From Emydura subglobosa (taxonomy: Eukaryota; Chordata; Testudines; Chelidae), in assembly GCA_007922225.1 (NCBI GenBank), contig ML679989.1, positions 17,939,570 to 18,003,569 of the forward strand: DNA of 64,000 bases, read 5' to 3'. Shown here one piece after another: positions 1-11,990 of this stretch. A program made the position numbers and the translations under genes. Position 1 is the stretch's first letter; each line of letters opens with the position of its first letter. The notes beneath the pieces are model-generated. The model had not been told where the DNA came from. It made no database searches and was given only the letters and a program-made list of their open reading frames with translations.

Positions 1-183
1 CGCAAAGGCAGTAGGAGACTCATATGAGAGGGGACAAAGAGTGCTAGTGCAATAGTGTGGATTACATGGGCTTTACACATCCACGTCTCCTCTGGAAAGT
101 GAGATTCCAAGAGTTCCTCACCTATGACCCTGACTGCCCTCACCCAGTTAAAAGCAAGATGTGTCCCAGCAACAAGCCTTTAC

Positions 184-232
184 CTCCAGAATCGGGTACA
201 GCTTCTCGTCTTTCACACAGATCCCAAGGTAC
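184..232 (-). CDS. Kinase coding exon 3 (beta-4/beta-5 to hinge)
   Basis: The acceptor CTCTTAG lies just above 232 and the donor GAG|GTAAAG just below 184. The exon is 49 bases. Its first base completes the arginine codon split from the previous exon, and the remaining 16 codons read [16 protein letters not shown]. It ends in phase 0. This matches the segment after HPN(I/V) in LIMK and TESK kinases. Confidence 0.85.
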
Positions 233-3200
233 CTAAGAGATGGGACAAAAACTCTGGTTTAGGTTTCTTCCCTTAGCACAAAACTCTGCCTCTTGCCTTA
301 AAAACCCAGGCCTGGCACATCTCTACTGGCGCTCACTTCCCTAGCCACTGCCTTTCCTGTGGCGCCACCCACCTGACAATGTTAGGATGGGAGAGCTTCT
401 GAAGCAGGCTAATTTCACGCACTATCACCTCCTGGTCCACGTCGTTCTTGTAGATTTTCACCACCATCACTTTGCAGGTCGAACTCTGAGTCACCTGGAG
501 CAACGTAAAAAACGACACAGCGAGATGCGTTTTATCTCAGTAGCAAACACCAGCCCCCACGAGGAGACGAAATCCTTCCCAAGATCCCCCCAAAGCGAAC
601 ACACGGGGCCTTGGTACCCTGCTGCCTTGTGCAATGGGGGGGGCTAAAATGGTACCACACCTGCTTTGCACAGGTGTAAATTACTGCACAAGGCTCAAAT
701 ATCAGGCCCAAGCTCTAAAAGGCCCAGATCCAGCAGATCCAAATGGGACCACTCCTGTGCTTGAAGTTAAGCACGTAACCAAGCGCTTCACTTGATCAGG
801 GCCTACGTCACAGTGCACCACCAAGTCACTGAATGAACCATGAAATCTGGGCTTCCCTCTCCCCGCCACCCTCAGGGATGCATGTTAGCAGGCAAGGTTA
901 CTCTACCGTGCTCCACCCTGTACCTCCTCCTCTGTAAATAGCTGGAGAATTTAATTTCCAGGGCATCCCACCAGCAGCCACTTCACAAATTCAGACACAA
1001 AATTAGAACACTGACTTCCCCTTTAAAATGTAACAGTCTAAAGAGGGTATTTTAAGCAGGGACTTCTAGTGCTCCTGGCGGTAGAGACAGGGCTTGGCTG
1101 TGATGAACTCAAAGGGTTCATTGAGGCTGCTGACACAGATAGATCCTGTGGTTCTAGCCGGCTCTGTAGGTCACACAGTGATCAAAGCTGTCAGATATGA
1201 CACCATCTAGTGTCTCCACAAGGGCTCTGCCTAAATCCGGGGCCGGCCCCACAAATCACAGAATGGAATGCTGACTACAGCTGGTTGGAAGTTTTTTTAT
1301 TTTTGATCATTTTTTAATTTTTGTCAAGAAATGCTGATTCATCAAAACCGAAACGCAGCTAGGCCAGGTTTCATAGATCTCTAAACTCCCAAAAATTTGC
1401 AGAAAACGGTTTCAAGATTGTCATTTAGACACTTTGGAAACAAAATACCGCCGTCTTCCAGTTCGAACTTTTTGTTTTAAAAAAATCTAAGCTAATTTTG
1501 AGTTTTAAAAGGTTAAAAAAAAAAAAAAAAAAAAAAGTCAAAATTGAAACAAAACGTTTCAAAATTATTGAAACAAAATGTTTCAGGTGACTAAAACAAA
1601 AAACAAACCAATTTTTCAGTTTGCAAATATTTTCAAGATTTGAACCTTTCATCGTGATTCGAGACAGGAAAAATGTTGAATCCTCAAAAATATTTGCAGG
1701 ATGGGAAAACCATTTCCTGCCTAACTCTGTTGCTGACCACACTACAGGGGGCTGTCCCTTTATTTTTTTATTTTTAACCAAGGTGATTGTAAGGTGGAGG
1801 AAATCAGCTGGCACTGCCTCGATAAGTCTCTTGACATTACTGCTGGGGCTATCAGGGTGAACCGAGGCACGCTGTTCAACTTTCTGCTCTTTTTGTCCTT
1901 TGTTCAAAGGACAAAACAGTCCAAACACAGAATAAGTTGGCATCATGACAGCATTCAATGCCCCAAAACATCATGTGTGGTATGGCTACCTCCATGAACC
2001 AGCTTGCAGATAAGGTTACCACTCCACACAGCAGGTGGACAGAACAAAAAGATTCACGTCAATGCAGTTTGGCTTGAGAGAGGAATGCTAATTGTAACTA
2101 GGGCTGTAAGATAAATTAGTCTTGGGGCAATGTTAATTTGGGCCCTGCTTTCCTCCGAGAAGACAGCAATCAAACACCCAGTGCCCGTGACAGGAGTAAC
2201 CCGACCTCTGTGTTTAAACTGACGGCAAAGAAGTTTTGCATCTGGCATTATCTCACCATGGCATTCATGAAACTAGAGCAGACTTTACAGTGTACATTAT
2301 TATTATTTGCATTGTCATTACAATATATGGACAGAAATGCACTGTAAGAACCCACCATATGACTCCCATATCACCACTGGAAGCTGGGTAGGTTTCTGCG
2401 GGAGGATGTTGTGAAGTGAACACTGCAGGAAGTACCGCTCACCAGAGTCTGAGTGGCAGCCCCTCACAACCAATGATTGGCTCACGCTGGTATATAAACC
2501 ATGGAGCCATCAAGGGGAGTTGGCTGAGCAATAAGACAGACCACCTGCTTGCTTTTCTGCTCCTGACTTTGCCTTGCTGCAGACCCTAGACACTGGCTCC
2601 TGACCCCAGCTTGACTCCAACTCTGCTACTCGCCTGCTGTCTGTTACCTGGCCCGACCCTGACTTCCTGGTATCCTAACCCAGCTCGACCCTGACCCCAC
2701 TTGGTAACTGACTGGTACACACAGGCCACCCATGGCCCGGCCCTGACTCACAGAGTGAACGACGTTTTACTCCGTAGGCTGCAGGCGTTCCTGAAATCTG
2801 CCGCTGTGCAAAAGGGGTGGATAGCATTTAAGATGTCCACGGCTGTGTGACAGCTTCTCAGGGCACCCAGGATGGGGCATGAGCTTGTAATATCCCGGCC
2901 TCCAGAGTGAGAGAGTCTCTCTGGTGGCAGCTGGGTGTTGGCTCTTCTACAGCATTAGCCTTTCAACCATTCTAGCCCTCTCCCGTGGCGGGACTCTCCC
3001 AGCCTTAGTTTGCTTTGCTGGTTAACGTTAGGTGCACCCCAATCACAGATCACTCCAGATGCATCCCCCTGCAGGGTCCAGCCCCCGTCTTGGGACATTC
3101 ACAGTAATTACTAGGTAAGCTCTCCCCAAAGAGACAGTGTACAACAGCTGGAAGGCTACTAGTGAGGATCAGGTCCTTTATAACAGCACGGAGCTGTGAG

Positions 3201-6200
3201 TTATTTATGAAGAAAACAAATACAAGTTTATTAAGAAAGAACAGAGATCCACTGATTCCAGTGAGTGCCGAATAAGAATAATAGGAGCGGCAATGGTTAC
3301 AAACAAAGAGAAGTTCTAGTCTTGTAGAAGCGGAGTTAACTCTAGCAAGTTAATCTTATCTAAAGCAATTTCTCACCTAAAACCTTTTCTGCTGAGCTTG
3401 CTGGTTTAAAGTCATACCAGGATCCAGATTTTCATGATTCCCCTACGCCCTTCAAGGGGTTTTGTCAGTAAACTGATAACAAAGGAGCTCTTCTTCCTTC
3501 TTTTTGAAGTGCAGTAAACCTTTAAAATGTATCCTTTTGAAGTGTACCCCCAGCCAGGGCTCTTTTCTCTGGTGTGGCAGCGCCAGGCTGCCTTCGCATC
3601 CCCCAAGTTAACTTGTTTGTCCAGTTTACATCACTTCCAAGTGATGTAACTCCCATTGTATCTGGTTCACAATGCTCCATTTACATGGAGATGGAGACAG
3701 TTTACATCACTTCCAAGTGTAAATCCCATTGTATCTGGTTCACAATGCTTCATTTACATGGAGATGGGGATAGCTGCACAGCCGTGCTTTTGTCTGGCAG
3801 AAGACCTGTTTGTCCACTCTGCCTTGTTTGACTTGAAAGCATAATATCAGTAGACATAGATAATTCCTCATATAGGATTAATACATCTATTTCATAATGA
3901 TATTAATGACCAATGCGTTACTGGCTTTCATTTGATATTTCACAAGATGCTTTCTGGATAAACACTATGAATAGAAACTGTTGGGTATAATGAGTTTGTC
4001 AGGCCTGATTGGAGTTGCTGACAAAACAGTGAACCCTTTGCCATCTGGTATCGAGAGGTTCTTGGACTCACAAGCTGCAAGTTCTAAAAAGGTTTAAGAA
4101 GAGCTACCATATAGTTCTGGAGAAATGTATTAGCGCTAGCAGAGATATTAATCTCCACATGGATTCCAGCTGAGTTTGTAAACTCTTATTGGTCTTGGGT
4201 GGCGTTTATAGGCTCTGCAAGAATTCCTCCAATGGGCTCCACAAATGCAGATATAAAATACATTCTTGTGTTTCTAAATCAATAAAGTACAACAAAGTGT
4301 CAGAGAAGAACAATTAGTGACAACTAAGGAAATACTCAGGCCAAAATAAAAAACTCAGGTAAGAAGGAAACTGAGGATGTAAATATCAATAACTTAGAGG
4401 GATGGAGGAGCAAATAATGTAATACCTTTTTTTTTTAAATGTAGATGCAAACTTTTGCAATATTCAGGGGTGCTTGTATCTGGGGTTTTGATTTGGGCCT
4501 ATGTCTAAAATCTGTACAACACAGAAAGAAAATGGACGATTGGATAAGCTGCCCACACGCTAGTTTTACATGACACAGTAGGAGGAGAAAGCATCAGAGG
4601 GCTGAGAAACTGCAACTGGACAGAAACACGCAACCCCGTTCTGCACATTCCACCCTTATTTTGTGCAAAACCCGCAACGGTGCCAATTATCTCCCACGCC
4701 TGCGCAGCTCTTCCGGAGACATGCCACAGCACACATCACCTAGGCTTCCGAGCAACCCCACCCTCCTCCCTACCCACCTCTGTCCTGCACCAGATGCTGG
4801 GTTGGCCGAGCTACTACAGCCCTACAGACACGCATCCCGCCACTTCAATCGGATGCAGAATTGCAGAGCAGCCTTTCAAAACTGCTGGCACGGGATGAGT
4901 CACCAGGGATCAGCTTTCTCAGTAGTATCATCTTTTATTATACAGAAAGGGTTTGCTGTCAGGATTGCAATGTACTGCTTAATAAGCTGGTGCCATTTCC
5001 AGTGTCATTCATTTTTAATTCCTCTCCTACTCCCCCTCTCTCCTTCTCCAAAGCTGGGTTAGTGCTGGCACCATGACGAAGGTAAAGGAGAGCTTTCCTG
5101 GCACTGCCAACCCCACTTCAGTCACAGATGGCTCTTTACCAGCTGCTTTATTGCTCAATAACGTGTCTCCCCCGCCCCCTTCCTTCTATCCGCTTATCCT
5201 GTTACACACGTTGTTAGTTTATGCTGAAAGGTGGGAGCTAGCGAGGTGGAAATGCAGGAGACAACTACTAACATGAGACCACCAGACCTGCTTCTGATTG
5301 AGACCTAGGCCCTACATTTAAACCTGGGTGCACACGACTAAAATGACTGGGATATTAATAATCCTTTGCCTTTCTGTGGGCCAGATCCCAAAGGGCATGA
5401 GGAGTTGCCCTAACCAGCTTCCAGGGATTCCCCTGACGTAAGGGGAACATGCAGGTGGTGTACAGCCGGCAAAGGCAGCTCTGTGCAATGTGCTCTCCAC
5501 CGCCCAGTGGAGGGGACATTCCTAGGTGGTTTAGGGGCATGGCTGGAGCATACAGTGCATCCCAATCCCCTGCCAGCAGAGCAGTCCCTAGTCAGCACAG
5601 CTTACAGCAGCCCTTTGGTGGTTAAGTTATGTGGGGGTCCAGTTCTGCCCCGGGTTGGCCTAAGGATCGGAGGGAAGCAAAAGTATCTCCAGGGCTTTCC
5701 CGCCGCTGACAAGTGATAAAGGGGCTTGTGCCAGGCAGGAGATAGAGAGATGGAGTTTAAACTCTGCTCCTCAAAAAGGAGGAGCGTGACAGGGAGTTGT
5801 GAGGCCTAATTAATTAATACCATGGAGCTCTTTGAAGTCCTTAGCTAAAAGGAGCCGTAGAAGTTCAAAGGCTTATCTCCAACGGTATCTAAAGCCGGGA
5901 CCGGCAACAATCCATCAATGGCTTGGTCTTTAACTAGCACCATCATCACAGGATCTCAAAGTACTAGATAGCTATTAGTGAACTAAGGCTCACACGCACC
6001 CTGAGACACAATGCCTGAATACCGCATGTCACAGGTGGGGAAACCGAGGCACTCAGCGGAAAAGTGACCTGTCCCAAGCTCACAGAATGAGCCAGGGGCA
6101 GGGCCGGTAACGGAACTCAGAACTCCTGAGACTGTCTCATGCTCAAACCCAAGTCGAGCCTACCTCTCTAGCCACCTTGCTTACTCAGTCACCTGTTTGT

Positions 6201-8844
6201 GTGAACGAAAGAGAGATAAATGAGAGCAAACGTGGGAGGCACAAATGCCACAGGCAACATTTCAGCGCCCACATCAGAAACATGGCCTTTTTGAGTCAGG
6301 AGGCTGCATTAATGTGCGTGAAGTTCTCTGGAGGAAGGCGGCTACCAGTAAAGAACTTCAAAGTGCTTTCCTCAATGCTTCTTAAAACCAGAAGCAGCAG
6401 AAATGCCAGTTGCAGGATACAGGGTCCAAAGGAGACTACCAGACCTATGAGGTAGACAGGGGGTCGGGAATGCAAACAATCAACATGCTTAATAACTGTA
6501 AAGTTCGAGTCTCCAATCAAATGTCAAGTCCTAGTGAAGGATAATAGCCAAGCCCCGTCCTTCTCTGCATTTCGAGTCTCTGAAGCAAGGCGTCCCATTC
6601 AACCTTTCTTTTCTGATATATTTGCTTAACAAACGGCATTTTATTTTCATTCAAACTCTGTGTCTCCAGCCTGCCTACTGCTGGAATCCCATTCAGCAGC
6701 CGGACGGACTGGAAATGTCACGGCACAATAGATACAGCAACGGTTACTACAGCAGCTTGCTAAAGAAAGGGAGGAGAGAGAGCGAAGAGGCAGCAGGCAC
6801 TCAGTGTGGGTGGGGATGAGTGATTCAACCAAGGCCCTTGTGGGAAGTGGGGAAGGGCACTGCATAGGTTTGAAAAGAGCTACTGTACCATTTGGGCTGG
6901 AGATACCCTTTAAAAGAGGTCTCTCTCCCTCTCTCCCTCAACCAGAAATCCAAACAGATCTTTATACAGACACTGTGCCCAGATACTGCAGGGATGGGTG
7001 TAAGATAAGGGAGCCCCTTGAAAGGTCAACACACAATTGTATTTCCAATTAACTGCTCAAGTTTCTACATCTCCAGGGCCAGAACCCCCGCTGGTGTAGG
7101 TCAGCATGCCACCCTTCGCTTCAACAGAGCAACACTGCGTATACCAATTGGGGATCTGGCCCAAAGTGTCTACACATTGATCTGGTGTAGCATCTTGCAT
7201 TGGCATGGAGTAGACCAGAGATTACTGTCTTGTTCCTGGGGCTGGCCATTCTACGTACTCCCAACCTGCCTTTTCTTCAAGTCACACCAAGATGACTCTG
7301 ACCAAACGGCTGCAGCCAGGGGCGATTTGTTTCCATCTAATGCATGTGTCACGTCCCCATTAACAAGACTGCTGCGAGCGGCAGCGTTCTGGCGGGCTAC
7401 TGTAAAATAAAGTAGTGGAGAAGCAAGTTTGGCTGGAAGGTGGGGCTGTGAAAAGGGCAGAGGAAGGGAAATGGGCAGCTTCTCCTGGAGCTGAAGGTTT
7501 GAGCCCCAATCCCCTAAAGAAACGAACCCCACCCCGGGCTGTTTACACAGAGACCACAAGGCCCTGAATGTGGAGGCCAATCAGGAAAGAGGTGTGGGGC
7601 CCATCCACACCCCAAGCTAAGCATTATTTCCACGTGACCCACTGTCACGTGCATGCCTCCAGCCCGGCACGAGACGCTCTAAGCACTTTGTCATGGGAGG
7701 AAGGTGCACAGGTGACATATGGAGAGCAACACTCAGAATTTGCACAGAGAGATGTTTAAATAACCTCCCACTTCAGCCTGATGCAGCAAGTGAATCAGAA
7801 GCTCCTACATTCAAAACAGCAGTAACCCGCTGGTACGGCACGGGACATTAAAGACCAGCCTGCAGCGATCCATGGGACTCCTGCCCTGAGGCTAGGAGTG
7901 GGAAATAGCCCATCCCAATCAGACTGTTCTGTAGGACCCACTGGCCCATAACACCGGGCCGGGTTGTCTAACGCGCTGTGAGGATGCTTGCATCGAGAGA
8001 CACGCAGGTGGGCGGCAGCTTCCAGAGGGCGTGGGAGGCTGCTACTTCGGGAAGCACGTGGGATTTAATTTTAGATTCTTGCTCACTGTGCATTTTGGTT
8101 TTGACAGCTAATCTGCACTCAGTGTAAATCCCCTCAGACCTTGTACTGGCCATGACGCAGTCACAATCCTTATCATCTTCCCTATAGCTCCCCTGTTATC
8201 TGAGGATCTCAGAGCACCTGGGGGACGGGGGAGAACTAGGCTCCTCCGTGGGGAAGCTAGGACAGAGGGGCAGTGGCTCGCCCAGAATCACCCAGTGAAT
8301 CTGTGGCACAGTGAGAGACAGAACTCCTGGCTTCCAGGTCCATGCTTCAGGCACGAGATCTTCTTTCCCTCCATTATAGACCAAAGTGAACCCCTCAGAG
8401 CTTCTGTGAAGGGGTAAACTGAGGGGGTTCCCCTCCTCCCCAACTCCAAGCAGTCTTGCAGGGTGAGGTCGGGGGGGAGAAAGTCTGGCAAGCAAGTCGG
8501 TGGAGCAGAGGCCTGCCAAGGAAGACGTTAGGAGGAGACATTCTCCGCGTGGACACATTTATCCCACACCCCGCATGCGGAGAGCTGCTCCACATCCCAG
8601 GGCAGATCATCTCATGCCATGTCGGGTCGCCCCTGTTGCTTTACCTTGTACACCTTGGAGAAGAAGCCACTGCCTATCAGTTCGGCATTGAAGTTTTCCC
8701 AGAAGTCCAGCTTCCTGACAGCCGTCCGGAGTTTCTGCCAGCGGTCAACATGGTAGTAGGTGTCGGAGGACTCACCGTAGTACTGCGTCGGACTAGAAGG
8801 CTCCGGGGAGATCAGCCCCGTCTCGCACATCATGGGGACGGCTG
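184..8844 (-). CDS. LIMK/TESK-family protein kinase, N-terminal part (5' exons of a split gene)
   Basis: Three exons join in one open frame and give residues 1-119 of a protein kinase. Residues 1-45 are a short non-catalytic leader. The glycine-rich loop is at 53-59 (IGSGFFS); the GFF form is a hallmark of LIM kinases and testis-specific kinases (TESK). The beta-3 lysine is K76 in VMVVK and the alpha-C glutamate is E90 in VREISLL. HPNIVR and [16 protein letters not shown] follow, reaching the hinge. The catalytic loop, DFG and everything C-terminal lie left of the window. Known LIMK and TESK proteins phosphorylate cofilin and so control actin; whether this paralogue does is inference. It resembles TESK more than LIMK because no LIM or PDZ domain precedes the kinase domain. 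I cannot assign it to TESK1 or TESK2, and it may be a third paralogue. Confidence 0.85.
373..494 (-). CDS. Kinase coding exon 2 (VAIK lysine and alpha-C helix)
   Basis: The acceptor CTCCAG abuts 494 and the donor CAG|GTGGGT abuts 373. The exon is 122 bases, starts in phase 0 and ends with two bases of an Arg codon. It encodes the beta-2/beta-3 strands with the catalytic lysine in VMVVK and the alpha-C helix with [10 protein letters not shown], then SHPNIVR. The intron to the next exon (233-372) is only 140 bases. The intron before it (495-8644) is about 8.15 kb. Confidence 0.9.
2380..2790 (+). mobile_element. LTR-like fragment, Gypsy-type suspected
   Basis: A CCAAT box (2470-2474) stands 20 bases before TATATAAA (2491-2498). 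About 90 bases later begins a long run of CTGAC/CCTGACC phrases (2565-2750), the look of the R/U5 part of Gypsy-type LTRs in turtles. I could not place either LTR end or a target duplication. The family is named from memory of repeat style. Confidence 0.4.
3624..3775. repeat. 76-base tandem duplication
   Basis: GTTTACATCACTTCCAAGTG at 3624 recurs at 3700. Both copies continue with CCCATTGTATCTGGTTCAC and a TTTACATGGAGATGG end. They differ by a short indel after AAGTG and a few substitutions. Confidence 0.85.
5950..6175 (-). repeat. MIR-like SINE remnant, antisense
   Basis: GGGGAAACCGAGGCACTCAG followed by GACCTGTCCCAAGCTCACA and CAGGGGCAGGGCCGG is the reverse complement of the MIR/CORE-SINE body (CCTCAGTTTCCCC and GTGACCTTGGGCAAG). 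It is diverged. Confidence 0.6.
8165..8355 (-). repeat. MIR-like SINE remnant, antisense
   Basis: The order GATCTCAGAGCACC, GCTCGCCCAGAATCACCCAG, GAGACAGAACTCCTGGCTTCC matches an inverted MIR-type SINE. It is degraded and lacks the tRNA-like end. Confidence 0.5.
8645..8844 (-). CDS. Kinase exon with start codon and glycine-rich loop
   Basis: The coding part is 8645-8833: 63 codons starting [12 protein letters not shown] and ending [11 protein letters not shown] at the donor AAG|GTAAAG. A TTTTAG acceptor lies at 8845-8850, leaving 11 bases of 5' UTR in this exon. The start is chosen because it is the first ATG after the acceptor. The proposed upstream exon (38426 and beyond) has no ATG between 38426 and 38588, and in this frame it has a stop at 38589-38591. 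Two ATGs are adjacent; the second has A at -3 and may be preferred. The join to exon 2 is phase 0 and aligns with TESK proteins without a gap. Confidence 0.82.
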
Positions 8845-8924
8845 CTAAAACAAATCACATTGCACCATGGTCGTTGAAGCAAGACAAAGTCAGACTGCAA
8901 ATAAGGCATACATTTTAACAGTGA

Positions 8925-9065
8925 GAGCAATAAACCACTGCAACAATTTACCAAAGGGGATGGTGGATTCTTCAATCACTGACCATTTCTAAATTGAGAT
9001 GGGATGGTTTTCTAAAAGATCGGCTCTAGAAATTGCTTCAGGAACGTTCTCTGGCCTCTGTTATC
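8925..9065 (+). mobile_element. CR1 LINE 3' fragment
   Basis: The stretch with CAACAATTTACCAAAGGGGA and GGTGGATTCTTCAATCACTG matches the 3' end of CR1 elements (typically ...TTGCCAAGGGA...GTGGATTCTCCATC...). Similar pieces occur near 18590 and 28880. Confidence 0.7.
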
Positions 9066-9094
9066 CAGGAGGAAGGAAGAAAGGTCGTCTTTGG

Positions 9095-9385
9095 CCTTGT
9101 TTAGACCAGGGCTTAAAGGTGTGATGTCAACACATGTTGGCTAACATGGTTTAAACATCTAGTGTGGACAAGGCAGATGCTAAATTTCCACATGCTAAAC
9201 TGGGCCAGTCAAAGCCTGGGGAAGGAGGCAGGGAGTTGCCAAGATTTTAACTCACCCAACTTCAGGTGTGTTAAAGTCCTCACTGCCTTGTCTACACTAG
9301 ACATTTAAAATGAAGTCGTTAACCCACAATTAGCCAACACATGGGGACAACACACCTTTTATCCTTGTCTGGACAAGGCTTTTGA
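9095..9385. mobile_element. hAT-like palindromic MITE remnants
   Basis: TTGTTTAGACCAGGG at the left, GTGTGGACAAGGC near 9160, CTTGTCTACACTAGAC near 9290 and CTTGTCTGGACAAGG at the right are variants, in both orientations, of the GGCTTGTCTACAC terminus. The segment appears to be two nested or adjacent copies. Confidence 0.5.
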
Positions 9386-9599
9386 CATTGTATTAGCTAC
9401 CAGAGCTCTCCCACTAGTGCAGACAGAGGTTAACATCTTTCAAGATGTGTGAACAGGTCATGGCCAACCCTGGAGGAGGGCAGGACCGCTTAAAATCGAG
9501 CAACCACCTCTTTTCCTGGGATCCCTTTCCTTCCCTTACAAACCCAGTTAACTCATGTACCAGGGAAAGGCCCCTAGCTTTATTCCCCATCTGTGTATC

Positions 9600-9770
9600 C
9601 GAGCTGTACGTCTCCAAACCCTTCTCACTCCAGTTTATCCATAATGCCGCTGCTAAAGTCCGGTTCACACCCCACTGCTCTGATCAAGTCACATCCCTCC
9701 TCAAATCCCTTCACTGGCTTCCTGCCTTCGCAGCATCAAGTTCAAATTCCTCCCTCTCAGCTGCATGTCA
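9600..9770 (+). mobile_element. L2-type LINE ORF2 C-terminal remnant
   Basis: One frame reads LQFIHNAAAKV, then DQVTSLLKSLHWLPAF, which matches the conserved LQ-IQNAAARL ... HITPLLKSLHWLPV segment downstream of the reverse transcriptase in L2/CR1-type LINEs. It is broken on both sides. Confidence 0.65.
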
Positions 9771-10629
9771 GCTCACCCCCTGTGGACCACTCTGTTCTCT
9801 TTGCTTTGCCGGCACCTTCAGCTCCCTGCTCAAGTCAGGGTATGTAAACCGGAGTGAGCGAGAAATGAACTGGTTGACACTGGGACGAAGCCTGTGTGAG
9901 CGAGATCTGAATCGGGCCCGCTGTCTGCCTATTTTTACAAAAACTACTCGTTGGTTACCATGTAGTCTGACCACATTCCATGTGCGCGCGGGTTGACGGA
10001 GAAAACCAGGCATGCAGTGGATGGAGCTCTCTGCTAGTCTGTACACAAACAACAGTCGTTTGCGAGTCACCAAACAAAACCCAGAGTCACAGAAGGGTGA
10101 TTCTGCAGCTGTTGCGCTTCAGAAATTCCCCCATCTTCAGCTGACAGCAATTCACCCAGCTCTCGCACCAAACAGATGGGTGTAACTCTAGAAATCAGGA
10201 CCTACTCACCCTGCAGCCCGGGGCACGGCTCCTTCACCTCTGCAGAGCTGGGGTCAAATCTGTGTTCAGACACACAGGAAACGAGTGTCCCCATCTCAGC
10301 CTAGCCCACCACACAACTCAACATGACAACCACGGAGATCTCTTCAGAACAGACTCAGAGAAGAGAGCGCTGTAGTCCAGGAGTCAGGTGCATTGTTAAA
10401 GCAAGGCAGGGGGTGAGGATTTCAATACAGCTGATCAGGAGTGAGATGCACCAGTAGAGTTGGGAGGCGACGGGGAAGTGCAGGAATGGGATAGCCCAGA
10501 AGGCTGCAGGAACGGCAGGAGGGTGCTATGCATTGGCAGAACTGCTTCAGGGTCCACGACTTAAATAGCAGAGGTGCCTGCCTCAGGTTGCACGGAAAAA
10601 CTGCAAAGGCCTGGGTAATGATAGCCCAA

Positions 10630-10730
10630 ACCTTGATGCCGACTAAGGCCCCAGTCCTGCAAACACTTATGCACACGCTGAGCGTGCGAGTACGCTGCTA
10701 CACATGTGCTTCAAGCGAAGCATGTGTGTG
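10630..10730. repeat. Palindromic short repeat remnant
   Basis: CCCCAGTCCTGCAAACACTTATGCACA and a later ACACATGTGCTTCAAG resemble the ends of a widespread amniote palindromic repeat; a similar piece lies near 740-810. Confidence 0.4.
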
Positions 10731-11844
10731 TCTGCAGAATCGAGGCAGAGGGTGCCCCTCTCCTTTGGGCCTGAGAGAAAGTCAAACAAGGCATGCCACC
10801 TTGGTCTGGGAACACTTGGATCTGCCAGGCAGGGCTGGCCCTAGACCAAAGGATGCCCAGGCAAGGAGTGTCTTCGGCGCCGCGTCCCCTCTATCCGCGA
10901 GGGCCTGGCGGATAACATTCTAGGGGGTTCAAGGAAAATGAAGTTCTCAAAACATCAGGAAGCTTCCATGAGATTCTACAAAGGTCCAGAAGATTCTAGG
11001 AGGTTAGTGACAAATGAATCCACACACGGAATACCTGACACGTTTTACTGCAAACAATCTATTTTCCCTTTTGTCGCTAACAACAACAACAACAGCCCCG
11101 CATGCCTGGCACCCCAGGCGGTCACCTGCCCCCAAGTCCGGCCCTGCTGCCAGGTAGCGTGAAAGCATAGGAAGGGCTACAGGAGAGATCAGCGCTAAAT
11201 GAAACCATCTCCAGGTAGCCACAAAAGGGGCTGTGACATTTTCCTTCCGAGCTGCTGCTGGTGATATTTGTAAATGGCTTTTCTCCTCCCCAAGCCTTTG
11301 CGCTGGAGGTGGGAGGGGATTTCCTGTTGTTGTTATTAAAGACTCAGTTCCTGGCGCTGGCTTTTCCTGGAGGAAAGCTAATTGCTCTGGCCCAGCACTT
11401 TGACGGCAGGTCGCAGGAAGATCACCGCTGGGAGCAGCCTTGGGAGAGCTGTGCAGGTCAGCACCATGCCGACACACAAAGCACAAAGTCTGAAGTCTCC
11501 CCACGCTGGGACTCCACACCCCGGACTAGGAAATTACAAGGCTCTTCCTTCTCCTGCAAGATACAGATCCGAACGAGCAGGCAGGAGCTGAGTCGGCTCA
11601 GGGGAGGAGGAAGGGACACAGCCTGCCTGATGAAATAGTAACAATCTGCTCTAGTGTGCACCTTGGACCTGGTAATCTCCACTTTCCAAAGGGTGATTAG
11701 TGCCGGGGGGGGGAGGGATTGCCCTCAACAGAAGGATCTGTACCACCAAACCTCCAGGTGATGCAGGATGGGATAAGCCCAGTGGACCAGGCTCATGTGT
11801 CCTGCCCTGCATGAACCACACTCTCCAGGACCGTCCCGCTCTAT

Positions 11845-11990
11845 GCAAAGCAGGTTAGCATCCTCACTTCCTCTGGGAAACAGCCATGGAGCAATTTACC
11901 CAAAATCACACAGTGAGTCAGTGGCAGAGCCGGGTATGGCACTCATGAGTTCTGACTCCTCAACTGTCGCCTTAGCCAGCCCACCACACA
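11845..11990 (-). repeat. MIR-like SINE remnant, antisense
   Basis: AATTTACCCAAAATCACACA, GTGAGTCAGTGGCAGAGCCGGG and GTTCTGACTCCTC follow in the order of an inverted MIR-type SINE. Confidence 0.6.

Larger units (their letters stand above)
495..8644 (-). other. Kinase intron 2 (about 8.15 kb), repeat remnants only
   Basis: I see no convincing exon here. It holds a palindromic repeat remnant near 720-810, a 22-base poly-A at 1515-1536, an LTR-like stretch (about 2380-2790), a 76-base tandem duplication (3624-3775), and MIR-like SINE remnants (about 5950-6175 and 8165-8355). Plus-strand GTTTATTA at 3226-3233, an AATAAA on the minus strand, hints at another degraded LTR around 3.1-3.5 kb. The rest has no structure I recognise. 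Confidence 0.6.

Noticed and set aside
1425..1958. 177-codon open frame, minus strand
   Set aside because: It contains a phenylalanine run from the poly-A tract at 1515-1536 and no conserved features.
9445..9996. Open frame of 183 codons, plus strand
   Set aside because: Its middle contains the L2-type LINE remnant (LLKSLHWLP); the rest is a chance extension.
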